Positions 17,339 through 28,052 of a stretch of DNA of 42,915 nt are shown here, in pieces; the first letter of the stretch is position 1, and the number at the start of each line of letters is the position of its first letter. The DNA is from Aphanomyces cochlioides. Lineage: Eukaryota > Oomycota > Saprolegniomycetes > Saprolegniales > Verrucalvaceae. The translations under genes were made by a program, and so were the position numbers. The stretch covers positions 1-42,915 of the forward strand of contig JAHQRK010000070.1 of the NCBI GenBank assembly GCA_019828595.1. The letters are read 5' to 3'. Under the pieces are notes generated by a model. It searched no databases, was not told where the DNA came from, and saw only the letters and a program-made list of their open reading frames with translations.

Positions 17339-19689
17339 TTATAACTGGGGTCCAAAAAACATACTACGTACTAGTAAGACATGAAAACTGGGGTCCCACT
17401 GTTTCAGGGTACTGCTCAAGAGAATTCATTCCAAAGCCAGCTCAGTTCACAGTTGCTTGAAGACTCGAATAACTTCACAGTTTGTTTTAGCGTTATGAGC
17501 AACAACTTCATCGGCGACTTTAAGTACAAGATGACGATTCTTGTAGTGTAGCCTTCTTATAGTTGAGGGCGACGATCAGGTTTTCAGTCTATATTTCGAC
17601 TATTTGTCTGTCGCACACTTTGAGTAAAAAGCATTTCCCATCGACAGAAAGGTCATTTACTCTCACTCTTATTGTTGTGCCTTAGATATGACCAGAATAC
17701 ATTTTAAGCGTTGTGGCCTGTGCATTGTATGTCAAACTTTAGATGATCGTGAATAAGGAATGTCGGCAGAGCGCTCTTGCGCATGAAGGCCGACCAGACT
17801 TCAAAATGATATGGATCTAAAAGGAGATGTACAGTGCGCGCATGATTTATACGACACATAATACAGTTTTTGCACGACAGTATATTAGGTTTTTTGGGCA
17901 GTTGCACGACAGGTGTCATGCATTTTCGGTTTGTGGGATAAATGTTGAATCTTTAGTATACTTTAATCTATATATCGAGATGTATATTTGGAAAAATCGA
18001 ATTTGCACGACGCACGTCGTGCAATAAATGGAAGGTTTTTTATTGGACTAAATAGGTCATTTTAGAATGAATTGGTCCAAAAGAAAAAAGCTCAGTATTT
18101 TTGTTTGATGGCAGCAATAAGGCCATGTTTGTCTCCTAATTCATTCCTATGCGTTCGAGCTAAGCATGGCAACAAAGCCATGCCGAATGACTCGTATGTT
18201 TTCTTAATTTGCACAGCAGAGCGCCCAGGTGACGTGTTTCTTTGAAATGTGCATGCATGATGTACCAGCAATTCTGGCATACATTTTTGGCAAACTCGAG
18301 TAGTCGACGAGACCCTCTGATGACGCCACTAGATAGCACAGTAAGAAAGGGCAAAGATCGCTCCAACTTAATGAATTTCAACAGTACCAGCACATGATTG
18401 TAAGTTTGTGTTTATTGTATCCACAATAACATGAGTGATTAGACCTAAGGATGTACACAGCTAGACATCATTTAATCCTTAAAATGAATTGAAACACATG
18501 AGGCAACCGTTTTCAGCAAGGACCGGCCTAAAGATTGTTTCTTGGAGAAGATTTCTGATGTTTCAAAGTCAACATTCCAGTATGATAGGATAAAATTGTT
18601 GACACTTTTGACCAATATGAACCTGCACGAAATCCGTCGTGCAAATTCCAAACACAAAAACCATAATTCATATCTTTGTATTTGCTAAAAAGAGGTCATT
18701 GTATCTTTTTTGAGATACAAATTCCATTTGCCCAAAATTAATTGACCGCAAACAATTTAAATTATATTGAGTTTTGTATACAATAATATTATTTGCAAAT
18801 CGTATTTCGATCGAGATACGATTAAGAGAGCCAATCAAAGCGTGAAGAAATAGTAAAAATTGATGAGGTTGAAAAAGATTGACTCAGCAGTGGGCCTTAA
18901 GCCCACTCGAGAATCAAAGTCGTACAAGGACGAAAAGTGTAATATATGTGTTTGAGAGGAAGTGCTTGTGGGGAAAAGCTCCAATTTTTTCCACATGCGT
19001 GGCAACAAGGATGGCTTCATTTAGGCGTGAAACTTGATGAGTAACATTAACTTCCTGGATGATCAGCGCGGTGTTTCCACGCTATCTACACTACGTAATA
19101 CGGACTGACTGGCAAAAGACCTATCAATGGGCAATGTAAATTTGATCCATTTCCATCGTGTAAGTCGAAGCTATATATCACTACATGCACAAGCTTTAGG
19201 ATAAGATCATTCACTTTATGGCAACCACAGATCATTCACTTTATGACACGGAATAAAGCTCACAGGATGATGAATATTAATTTCATTACTTCTCGTAATA
19301 ACAAGATGTCATAAAAGACGGAACGAAATCAGCAAGTCGTATATCAACAGTTGTGTTAACCATTCGATAGAATTACAATTGAGCGCGCTGAAAATACAGC
19401 AGGACAAACATCCATTGAATAGAAATCTCTTGTGATGCGGACTCTATTTTGTTTATCTTCAGCCCAGACTCTTGGGCATTGCTCAATTGCTCAATTGCAC
19501 TACTAGCCCAGTCACTATTATCGAATTAAAACAAGGTGAAATAGATACATTAAAGTTTATTGGTTAAAAAAGATGGAATATCTCAACCGAGATACGATTT
19601 CCGACGACAAGTCAATACATTGAATTTTGTCAATTGCATTTCAACCAATCATATTCATCGGATTTGAATAATTACAATCGGGAGGCTAT
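17339..19689. other. Gene-poor A/T-rich stretch
   Basis: About 2.35 kb in which I find no convincing gene; open frames are short and lack recognisable motifs. Structure seen: TTGCACGAC or its complement at about 17,869, 17,901, 18,002, 18,008 and 18,634, including the near-palindrome TTGCACGACGCACGTCGTGCAA; the repeated phrase AACTGGGGTCC at about 17,343 and 17,388; the hairpin AGTGGGC-CTTAA-GCCCACT near 18,890; and GAGATACGATT at about 18,813 and 19,588. These look like remnants of old mobile elements. Confidence 0.4.
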
Positions 19690-20038
19690 ATGCTGCCCTT
19701 TGGGCACTATTACTATGGCACAGACATCCTTTTCCAGCAGGATGGTGCGTCAATTCATCGTGCTGCAAGAACTACTGAGTTCTTGCGAGAAAATCAAGTT
19801 CCAATTTTTGATCATCCTGCACTATCCCCGATCTCAATCCTATTGAGAACCTTTGGGGATTGTTGTGCGAAGTGTTTATGCCAACGGAAGTCAATTTGAT
19901 GGCATTGAAGAGTTGAAAACGGCAATTTTGGGTGCCTGGGAAGCCATCCCTGAATCCACCCTGCTATCTCTAGTGCAAAGTATGCCACGTCGTTGCATCA
20001 AGGTGCTCGAAGCACGCGGTGGCATGACGAAGTATTGA
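19690..20038 (+). pseudogene. Tc1/mariner transposase, C-terminal part, frameshifted
   Basis: The DDE transposase of a Tc1/mariner element catalyses cut-and-paste at TA. Seen: FQQDGASIHRAART with the second catalytic Asp at 19741-19743. Then ...FDHPALSP, where one base is missing near 19,832. The next frame continues through a NPIENLWG-like segment (the Glu codon GAG at 19845-19847) and ends SMPRRCIKVLEARGGMTKY at 20038. Allowing for the missing base, Asp and Glu are separated by 34 residues, i.e. DD34E. The N-terminal DNA-binding domains and first Asp are not visible upstream. Dead copy. Confidence 0.85.
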
Positions 20039-20936
20039 GCATGTAATTGCTTGCTATAATACAGCATTCATGTGAGAAAGTGTCAGGTGTCTTATATTTT
20101 TTGCACTAATGAGTCTTGGCTAACTCTAGTAATTATTTATTGTCGGAATTTGTGGGACGGTCGTGGGATTAAGTTGTGAAGGTACTACGTAGTATTTTCT
20201 AGGGTGAGAAGTACTCTGGAGGTCGTACTCCTTCCGGAGGTAGTGTGTCGGGGTAAAAGGAGTGTTAACATGAGTGGTAAGGTTTTCAAGCTTCAGTTTC
20301 GCCTTTAGGTTTTCAGTTCATAGGGACGTCAACGAGTTCAAAAATACAGCTGCACACGACCTTTCACAGTGGCAATTCAGATGAAGCAAATTCTTCCCAG
20401 TCGAATATTGACACCAACTCTGGTGACGGTGATGAGTGGCATGATGAACAAGCGAGCGATGTGGCAGAGATGCTAAGCATCAATAGCCTGCTGAATGTTC
20501 CTGACAACGACGACGAGAAGAGCATTGGACAATCAGACCACCTCAGTGCGTTTGATTTTTCGCCAGCCATTGTCAAATCGATTCGAATTTAGAGTTGCCT
20601 AACGAATAGAAATAGACTTGGCAAATCGATTTTAGAATCGACTAGCCAATCAGATTTCTCTTTTTTCAATTTTCAGCCAAGTATATGCCTCACTTGTATA
20701 CGTCGACAGAAAATCGCAACAACAACGCAAAAGCTGCACATTCCCAGCGCGGCTGATGGCTCCAGGAGCAACTCTTTAGATGGCATTGGTAAAAGATACA
20801 TTTAAAGAAAAAGACATTCAAAATCGATTCTGCAAATCGACTAGAAAGTCCAAATTTGCACGAAATTGACAATACATCTGAGAATATCCAGCAAACTGTG
20901 ACATCGATGCTTTGAAGCTTCGTAGCTCATGATTGC
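20039..20936. other. Intergenic stretch with an acidic open frame
   Basis: No recognisable gene. One plus-strand frame is open from 20281 to 20591 and encodes an acidic, Ser/Asp-rich peptide (GDGDEWHDEQASDV), but it has no suitable start. It could be a degraded transposon exon. AATCGATT/AATCGACT motifs recur at about 20,577, 20,624, 20,637, 20,822 and 20,835. Confidence 0.3.
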
Positions 20937-21952
20937 ATGATAACTATTAATAATACGAAGCTGAGAACTAATCCATTCTACAATTTGCCTTCCTCTGCTT
21001 GGGTACAGCTTGGATGCCATCTTAGTCCTGCTCGGGCGAAGCAAACAGATTGGGATTTTCACCCTCTTGTTCACAACGACTTGGAACCTCTAACATCCCC
21101 AGTCATTCACTTTTTGGAAGATGGCATCGATACTGATACTCCCAAGTTTGATGACATAACGTCTTACAGCTCTCTGCAGCACAACATCGGGTGCTTGATC
21201 TGTTGATAATCTGTTAGAAAATTGTATTTCTGATGCTGAAGCAAATGGTTTAGCTGGGGCCAACCTTTTTCGTCTCCGAAGCTTACTTTCCAACTATTCA
21301 GACGTCTTCCGCTCGAGTTTTGGCTCGGATCCACCACGCCATTGCAAGTACGCCTCAAAAAGGATGCCACCCCAACGAAGTGCTCCACGCAACGTTACCC
21401 GCCCATTCATCAAGAATTTTTGGATCAACATGTATCAGAATTGGAATCTGCTGCTCGGTATACTTAAACACAGGAAGTCGTCGGGCCTCCCCCCCACTCA
21501 TCGTACCAAAATTGGACGGCTCATTTCGCATGACGGTCGATCTTCGTGCAATGAACTCTCGTACAGAACCGTTGCATTGGGTTGTGTGGTGGGAAGTCAG
21601 TGCTATTTCACTATTGACTGGCTCAGAGGGTACTGGCAACTGCCTTTGGCAAAGAAGTGCCAAGAATCTTTACCTTTATGACCCATAGGGGCATGATGAC
21701 ACCTACACGGGTCTCAATGGGCGGATCGGATAGTGTGGGTTACTGCCGGGCAACAGTCGAGCTGATATTGAAAGACCTACTCAATAGGGGGATATTAGCA
21801 TGGTTGGACGACATTATTGGATATTCCGACTCAATCCACGGGCTTTTGGATGTTCTTCAAAAAGTGCTCTCTGCATATGCTGCGGTTGGTCTTAATCTCC
21901 ACCCCAAGAAGTGCTCATTCTACTTAACAACAGCAAAATGGTGCGCTAACGG
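20937..21952 (+). pseudogene. Gypsy-1 relic, reverse transcriptase region (5' part)
   Basis: A remnant Ty3/gypsy pol. Readable in shifting frames: SNYSDVFRSSFGSDPP, then RSAPRNVTRPFIKNF, then SPPLIVPKLDGSFRMTVDLRAM, IDWLRGYWQLPLAKK, TPTRVSMGGSDSVGY and WLDDIIGYSDS. This is the standard order of RT blocks, with LDD in the catalytic box. At least three frame changes make it a pseudogene. It is cut at 21952 after KWCAN by insertion of Gypsy-2 and resumes at 27898. It is the oldest retroelement here, because two elements and a MITE are inserted in it. Confidence 0.82.
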
Positions 21953-22166
21953 TGTAGCAAACTAGGCAGAGGAAGGCAAATTGTAGAATGAATTAGATCT
22001 CAACTTAACTCTAATCTAGCACATCCTTGTAACTTTAAGCCACATCCTATTGTCACATCGCTTTGGTTGGTGTTGAGGGGCGTTTACGATAGTTTTCTAA
22101 GTCGTAAACTGCGTTACAGCATTCAGCCGAAGTCCCGAGCCAAACCGGTGGCTCAGGATCGCTACA
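21953..22166 (-). repeat. Gypsy-2 3' LTR
   Basis: 214 bp, TGTAGCAAACTAGG... to ...GGATCGCTACA. It matches 27679-27892 except ACGATAG/ACGCTAG and TCCCGAG/TCCTGAG. Confidence 0.92.
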
Positions 22167-22176
22167 TCCTCCCCGT
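22167..22176 (-). other. Gypsy-2 polypurine tract
   Basis: On the minus strand ACGGGGAGGA lies directly before the 3' LTR, the usual place for the plus-strand primer of reverse transcription. Confidence 0.7.
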
Positions 22177-22191
22177 GACGTCCGGCTGTCG

Positions 22192-25100
22192 TCAGGAAAG
22201 ACGGCGCTGGAGGTCTTGAACTAGCTGCTTGAAATGAACGACGTGCTTGATAGTCTTTGCGAGTTCCCATGTTGCTTCGCTTTCAGGTTGGCCATGCCAC
22301 TTGACGAGATATTCGAGCTTGCGATTGAATTGTCTCTGCTTCAAGAGGCGTTCGACGATGAAGAGTTCTTCACCAGTTGAGTCATCGAGTATGACGGGTG
22401 TTGCCTTGGGAATCGGTCGACTTGCAAATTTGGGATCGTTCGGTTGATAGTGTTTCAGGCGGTCGACATTGAAAACATCATGGAGTCTTGACATTGATCG
22501 AGGCAACTTCAGGCGCATTGCGTTTTCATTGATTTCTTCAATGACTTCAAAGGGGCCGATGAATCAGGGAACTAGCTTTGGACGCCCATTGCGATCTAAT
22601 TGTTGTGCATGCTTCAAGGGCAAATCGCGGGTTGCAAGGAGAACTTGATCTCCAACTTTGAAAGTTATGTTTGAGCGCTTCTTGTCATAGAATGCATTTT
22701 GTCTTGCTTGAGCCTTCTTCAAATTTTCTTGGGCAATCTTCAATATCTCTTGTCGTTCTTCAGAGAAGTTTTTGGCAAAGTCATTTGGAGGCATTATACT
22801 ATCTATTACAGGGTTTCGCAGAGTTCTTCCAGTGTCGATTTGAAATGGAGTGATGCCAGTTGACGACTGAACAAGTCCTTGGTGAGCATACTCTATCGTG
22901 GGTAAATGGTCAACCCAATCTTCTCAAAGATAGGACACTTGGCAACGTAGAGCATCTTCTAGTGTTCGATTTTGGCGTTCAGTTGCTCCATCAGCTTGAG
23001 CACGACCCGCAGTTGTCATGGCTTGCTTGATATTCATGATTTGCATGAGGGACTTCCAGAAATTACTTGTAAATTTTGGGTCTCGATCACTGATGATCAC
23101 GCTTGGTAAGCCATGGTGGCTAACAACATGATCGAAAAACAACTTAGCGGTTTGCGGAGCATCGGCATTTGTTTGAGTTGGAATGTACTTAGCTCTTTTT
23201 GACAATTTGTCAACAACAACTAAGATAGCATCGCACGACTTGGATAGAGGTAGTCCAGTGATCCAGTCTGCTGAAATAGTATGCCAGCATTCGTTAGGGG
23301 CTTGAATCGGAATCATTTTGCCATTGGCACGAAGACTCTTTGTCTTGTATCGACTGCAAGTTTCACAAGTTGCAACATAAAGTTTGACATCTTCCAAGAG
23401 AGTATCCCAGTAATACCATTGAGAAATACTTAGCAATGTTCGTCTTGTTCCGGGATGCGCAGCAATGCTTGAGTCATGAGCTTGAGAAATAACTTCAGCG
23501 CGCAGGATAACATCATTGGGAACATAAAGTCTCCATACTTGATCGTTCGAACGAAGGAAGTACAAGTCATCTTTTTGAACATATTTGTCTTGTATAGCAA
23601 CAGAGATGTCTTTCTTGTAAGCTTTAATGTATCGCTCTTTCGTGTCTTGATCCATTTCGACTGTTGAATACGAAATTTGTCTTGAATGATTGATTACAAG
23701 TCGTTGCGGAGTGGAAGCACATTTTTGACTTGACACATCCTCCCCCAAAAATGGAGTTCCAACGAGCTTGGTAAGTTCACGTGAGGGGAAACGGGATAAG
23801 TCAGGTGGAGTTTGCAAGGCATCTAGTCGTAGAGCGGCGTTTGCACAACGGATTCCGCAATTATGAACAGAAATCATCGTCGCAAAGTGTGAGGCATCTC
23901 GTGGAGGTCGCGAAAGCGCATCGGCAACGACATTAAGTTTGCCAGGCCGATGATGCAACACAAAGTCAAACGCACTGAAAAAGTCGAGCCATCGAGTCAA
24001 CTTAGGCGTGAGAATAGGAGTTTCCATGAACCATTTACACGTGGAGTTGTCCGTGTAAATGTCGAATCGAGTACAATGAAGGTAGTGACGCCACTTGCCG
24101 AGTGCAAGCTTGATCGCGTAGAGTTCTTTTTCATGAGCAGGCCACTGGACTTCATGAGGGCCAAGTCGCTTAGACAAAAATGCGATCGGTCGATCATTGC
24201 TGTCCTTATCCAACTGGGATAGAACTGCTCCACAACAGTATCCTGAGGCATCAGTTGTTACGATGAAAGGCTTGTCGTAGTTGGGCAGTTGTAAAACTGG
24301 AGCTTGTTGAAGTGCAATCTTGATCGTTAAAAAGGCTTGTCGCTGATCTTCAGTCCATGACCACGGCGTTTTTGGCTTCATCAATTCACTTAAAGGGCGG
24401 ACAATGTCCGAAAACTTCGGAATAAACTTTCTGTAAAAGCTCGCAAATCCGATGAAACTCACTAAGTCTTTAGTGCACTTAGGTTCAGCCCATTGTTCGA
24501 TTGCACGAACTTTTGACTTGTCAACGTGTAAGCCGTCTTTGGAAATTGTATGGCCGAGAAAATCGACTGAGTCGAGGGCAAAGGCACACTTAGACGGACG
24601 AGCGTACAACTTTTCAGCTCGTAAAACATCGCAAATTGCTTGAAGGTGATGGATGTGGTCGTCGATTGACTTAGAGAAAACACAGATATCATCCATGTAT
24701 ACAACGGCAAAGGGAATGTATCGAAGAGGCGACGCATAAGTCGGGACCAAATTCCTGGCATTCCGGCCATTCCCATGGGAGCAACAACCCATTCATAGAC
24801 TTCTCGATGAGTACGAAAGGCTGTGTATTTTCTTGCTTTTGGTTCAACAAGCATTTGGTGATATCCAGACGCTAAGTCGATCTTCGTAAAGACTTTGCTT
24901 CCATGCATGCGATCAAATAAGTCTTCGATGTTTGGCAAAGGGATCTTTGGGATCACCGTTTGCGAGTTGACATATCGATAGTCAAGAACCCAACGTATTG
25001 GAGTGTCGGGAGTCGCTGGCTGTTCTCAGCCATTCGCTTCTTGACTTCATTTGGCCGTTTTCATCTTTCTTGGGGACTCCAAAGATATTCGAAACCCAGT

Positions 25101-25230
25101 CGCTGTTGGACAATTGAATCCAGCCTTTTCTTTCAAGGTCGCTGATGAACTTGTCCAGAGATGCTTGCTCGACTTGAGATAGACGAAAAGGTGGTCGATA
25201 TTGTGGCTTGGCATCTGGACGCATGGTCAA
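22192..25230 (-). pseudogene. Gypsy-2 pol: RT, RNase H, integrase, chromodomain (broken)
   Basis: Minus strand, in order: RT start YRPPFRLSQVEQASLDKF; WVLDYRYVNSQT; FTKIDLASGYHQM; catalytic VVYMDDICVF (about 24,690); RT/RNase H FIVTTDASGYCCGAVLSQ and LHHRPGKLNVVADALSRPP; integrase zinc finger HPGTRRTLL...CETC (about 23,365-23,450); catalytic core SADWITGLP, ISDRDPKF and GATERQNRTLEDAL (D, D, E); then a C-terminal domain and a chromodomain (VERLLKQRQFNRKLEYLVKW...ATWE) ending QRRLS. Lesions: a frame change near 25,232 at the gag-pol join, others near 25,030 and 24,735, a TGA at 22924-22926 and a TGA near 22,566. The chromodomain places it among chromoviruses, which target chromatin. It is inactive as read. 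Confidence 0.9.
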
Positions 25231-26918
25231 ATCGAATTCAATTCCCGTTTTGGAGGCAGTGCGTCGGGAAGTTCTTTAGGCAACACATCTTTATACTTTG
25301 TTAGGAGTGTTTTGATGGCAGGGTGATGGTTTTCTTGAACTTCCTTGACTGTCGTAATCTTGAGAATCCATCCGTCGCTTGAGTTGTCCCTTCCTTCCTT
25401 GACTACACTTCCATTGATCGATAAAATCTTGTGATTTCTCCAATCCACAATGGGATTAAAGCGATGGAACCATGGTTGTCCCAAAATCACGTCAAATTTC
25501 TTCGCACCCAGATCCCATTCCGTAAACGGTAAGTTGGGAAAAGACATTCCTTCGAGAACGAGAGAGCCTTCAGCTTCATTTACTCGTTTTACGCCAGAGT
25601 TTTGTCCGTCAAATCCTTCAATGATGGCTTCTTTTTCCCGAATGACTTGGTCACAGAGGCCAGGACGGCACAAAAGGTTTGTAGCACTGCTGTCAATTAA
25701 AATCTTTACTGGCTTTCCATCCAGTTGACCTTCTGAAATCATCAGTTGATTTTCCGTTGGGACTTCCTTGTACTTGCTTTGAGCAACGTGCGTGTTGATC
25801 ACTTCAATTTCTTCTTCTTCATCGCTGTCTTCGGCTTCTTGAACTTGAACATTGTGTTGTCGGTTAGTTGGACGAGATGATTGTGTTCCAGAGAAAGTTA
25901 CTGCACTATTGTTGTGGTTTGAACGGCGGAAATTGTTGTTTTGGTTGTTCTGGTGAAACCGTTGAGAGCTTCTGCAGACATTGGCTAGATGGCCTACTCG
26001 GCCGCACTTGTAGCAGGTTCGAGGACCACGCTGAGAGTTTCGATTCATTTGCGCGTTATCGACTTCCATGTCATATTCGTCACGCTCTGGCTGCGGTTGA
26101 CGGAAAGAAGAAAAATGTCTTGAGTCTTGATTGTTTGGTCGTTGTCGCTGGTCATTGCCTTGGTGATTGCGTTGGAATCGTGGTCTGTGGTGTTGGTCAC
26201 GGCGTTGCTGGTGGCGGGAGTCTCTTCCATTGTTTCCGAGAGTGAAACTATGCGCTCGCTCAAAGTCTAGAGCTACTTGAATGGCTTCGGTTACTGATTC
26301 ACATCTTCTATATTGAACTTCTTCTCTTGTTCTTGTTCGTAGGCCGCGTTGGAAAAAGGATATCTTGTCGCGCTCGGTCATGTCTTGGACTTGAGTGCAA
26401 ATACGGCGGAACTTGCCGACATAGTCCATTAAATTGGCGCAGTTAGCTTGCTTCAACTCGTAGAGTTGGTCGCGGATGCGGTCTTGTAAGTCATCGGGCT
26501 CGAATTCATATCGGAGTTCTTCTTCGAGTTCGAGGAGTGTTTTTGGTGGTTCGCCACTTGTGCGTAGGCGGTCTTGATACCAGGCTGCTGCTAAGCCCCG
26601 AAAGTTGGCTACGACCATGGCAATGCATCTTGTATGCGTCTCTTGATTCAGTTTAGGGTCGATGTTTTTCGCCTTGAAATATGTGTTTACTTCATGTATG
26701 TATAGACTTATGCTTTCGTCCATTCTTCCGTGATATTTCGGCATTGTAAGGCCTTCAACTTTGTATTCTTGACCACGTCGACTTTCTTCATGTCGCTTGT
26801 TGCTTTCTTTTTGGACTTCAACTTGAAGGGATTGTGTCTTGGAGACTTCTTCCAAATTTTTCTCTAATCTATGAATTGTTTCTAACATTGTTGCAAATAA
26901 TTGCTCTAATTCTACCAT
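25227..26918 (-). CDS. Gypsy-2 gag-protease
   Basis: 563 codons from ATG at 26918. An N-terminal coiled-coil-like segment (LEQLFATMLETIHRLEKN) leads into a capsid-type region (YVGKFRRICTQVQDM, FFQRGLRTRTREEVQ). Then comes a basic Gln/Asn/Arg-rich stretch with the zinc knuckle CYKCGRVGHLANVC (CX2CX4HX4C), and a retropepsin-like domain with ILIDSSATNLL and FDVILGQPWFHRFNP. The active site reads DSS where DSG is usual, so protease activity is doubtful. The frame closes at LPPKRELNSI and pol continues one base out of frame, which looks like a lost base rather than programmed shifting. Confidence 0.88.
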   Translation of the reverse strand: MVELEQLFATMLETIHRLEKNLEEVSKTQSLQVEVQKESNKRHEESRRGQEYKVEGLTMPKYHGRMDESISLYIHEVNTYFKAKNIDPKLNQETHTRCIAMVVANFRGLAAAWYQDRLRTSGEPPKTLLELEEELRYEFEPDDLQDRIRDQLYELKQANCANLMDYVGKFRRICTQVQDMTERDKISFFQRGLRTRTREEVQYRRCESVTEAIQVALDFERAHSFTLGNNGRDSRHQQRRDQHHRPRFQRNHQGNDQRQRPNNQDSRHFSSFRQPQPERDEYDMEVDNAQMNRNSQRGPRTCYKCGRVGHLANVCRSSQRFHQNNQNNNFRRSNHNNSAVTFSGTQSSRPTNRQHNVQVQEAEDSDEEEEIEVINTHVAQSKYKEVPTENQLMISEGQLDGKPVKILIDSSATNLLCRPGLCDQVIREKEAIIEGFDGQNSGVKRVNEAEGSLVLEGMSFPNLPFTEWDLGAKKFDVILGQPWFHRFNPIVDWRNHKILSINGSVVKEGRDNSSDGWILKITTVKEVQENHHPAIKTLLTKYKDVLPKELPDALPPKRELNSI

Positions 26919-27027
26919 TTTTTTTTCTGATATTATTTTTCTTGAAAGTGTTTTGTTTTGAATTCTTTTTCTAACTTTGTTCTATTTTCTTTTTTTGCTG
27001 TCTTTTTGTTTTCTTAAAAAGACTAAG

Positions 27028-27415
27028 CTATTCTTTTTCTATTTTTTTACTTTTCTTCGTCTTCGACTTGGATTTCGCTTTTTCTTGATTTTGATTGGCT
27101 GCTTTCTTCTTGAGGCGGGCTGCGCGGTAATTGATGATGTCGCGGTCGAGGGTCCCACTGATCAGATTTTCGACTTGAGTGTTGCGCCGGATAAGGTTAT
27201 CCGTAAGAGCTTGCAGTACGTTGCGCGCGTCGGAGTTTTTTTGCTTCAGGGATTAGGGCACGCAGTTTCTTGATGACCACGCTTTGGAACGAGCAGAGTC
27301 GGTAGATGTCAGCACGCAACTTGATCGCTTCGCTGGGAGTCGAGAACAAATCCGCGATAGATTCGGCAGCCGCTAATTGGTGTACGCTTGAAACGCGATT
27401 GTTGCTTCTAGGCAT
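27028..27415 (-). pseudogene. Gypsy-2 small ORF upstream of gag
   Basis: Between the primer site and gag, a minus-strand frame starts at ATG 27415 (MPRSNNRVSSVHQLAAAE). It runs through an Ala/Leu-rich helical part (IADLFSTPSEAIKLRADIY). After a one-base frame change near 27,210 it continues with LIRRNTQVENLISGTLDRD and a very basic Lys-rich tail to a stop at 27028-27030. That makes about 128 codons. I know no standard gypsy gene at this place, and its function is unknown. It might be a separate nucleic-acid-binding accessory protein or a gag N-terminal piece. Confidence 0.5.
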
Positions 27416-27658
27416 CTATAGATCACTCTTAGACTGTGTATGGATTATTCACAAGACTAGTACTTTACTCCTTCAGTCGAGTGGCGATTCTGCTCAAAAG
27501 AGACTAACAACGCGGACCCACTCGTGGAGAAATACTGTGATGTCGAGTAAAATGACCACACAACCGCTTCGAGAAGACAGTTGAAATACCTTGGCGAACA
27601 AGGTTGAGACACAGGGACAGAGAGGGACACCCAGGGACAGAGAGGAAAAGGTAAAGGC

Positions 27659-27676
27659 AACCAAGAAGTGCTACCA
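27659..27676 (-). other. Gypsy-2 primer-binding site (candidate)
   Basis: On the minus strand, two bases after the 5' LTR, TGGTAGCACTTCTTGG begins with the TGG that pairs with a tRNA 3' CCA. I cannot name the tRNA from sequence alone. Confidence 0.5.
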
Positions 27677-27678
27677 AA

Positions 27679-27892
27679 TGTAGCAAACTAGGCAGAGGAA
27701 GGCAAATTGTAGAATGAATTAGATCTCAACTTAACTCTAATCTAGCACATCCTTGTAACTTTAAGCCACATCCTATTGTCACATCGCTTTGGTTGGTGTT
27801 GAGGGGCGTTTACGCTAGTTTTCTAAGTCGTAAACTGCGTTACAGCATTCAGCCGAAGTCCTGAGCCAAACCGGTGGCTCAGGATCGCTACA
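27679..27892 (-). repeat. Gypsy-2 5' LTR
   Basis: 214 bp, the mate of 21953-22166. It is followed by AACGG, the second copy of the target duplication. Confidence 0.92.
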
Positions 27893-28052
27893 AACGGCCA
27901 GTGGGCATTTCCCATTGTCCCGACAGTATTTCAGGTCTCGTCAATTTGCCTCCACTTCAAACAGCCTCACAGCTCCAGAAATTTCTTTGTTACTGTAATT
28001 GGATGTGTAGTCACATTCCATGTTATACGGAACTTGTCCATCCCCTCATGGC
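27893..28052 (+). pseudogene. Gypsy-1 relic, RT/RNase H connection (middle part)
   Basis: Continuation of the element broken at 21952: RPVGISHCPDSISGLVNLPP, then TASQLQKFLCYCNWM and ELVHPLM. These are the blocks that follow the RT palm in oomycete gypsy elements. The reading frame is one base off across the restored insertion site, one more sign of decay. The fragment is interrupted at 28052 by a MITE and resumes for 18 bp at 28577-28594, where ALLDVA follows HPLM. Confidence 0.8.

Larger units (their letters stand above)
21953..27892 (-). mobile_element. Gypsy-2: chromodomain Ty3/gypsy LTR retrotransposon
   Basis: A 5940-bp element with 214-bp direct LTRs, a TGTAGC...GCTACA end structure, and a 5-bp target duplication AACGG (21948-21952 and 27893-27897). 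On the minus strand the order is 5' LTR (right), primer site, a small extra ORF, gag-protease, RT-RNase H-integrase-chromodomain, polypurine tract, 3' LTR (left). The LTRs differ at only two sites that I can see, so insertion is recent, yet the coding region holds several frameshifts and stops. Confidence 0.92.

Noticed and set aside
18888..18910. Hairpin AGTGGGC-CTTAA-GCCCACT as another Helitron 3' end
   Set aside because: No CTRR follows within the usual distance, and the adjacent sequence does not resemble the array terminus.
20281..20591. Acidic plus-strand frame as a gene
   Set aside because: There is no start codon before its last third and no recognisable domain. It is kept only as a description of the stretch.
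25868..26245. Plus-strand 125-codon frame inside Gypsy-2 gag
   Set aside because: It lies opposite the Gln/Asn/Arg-rich gag region and has no features of its own.
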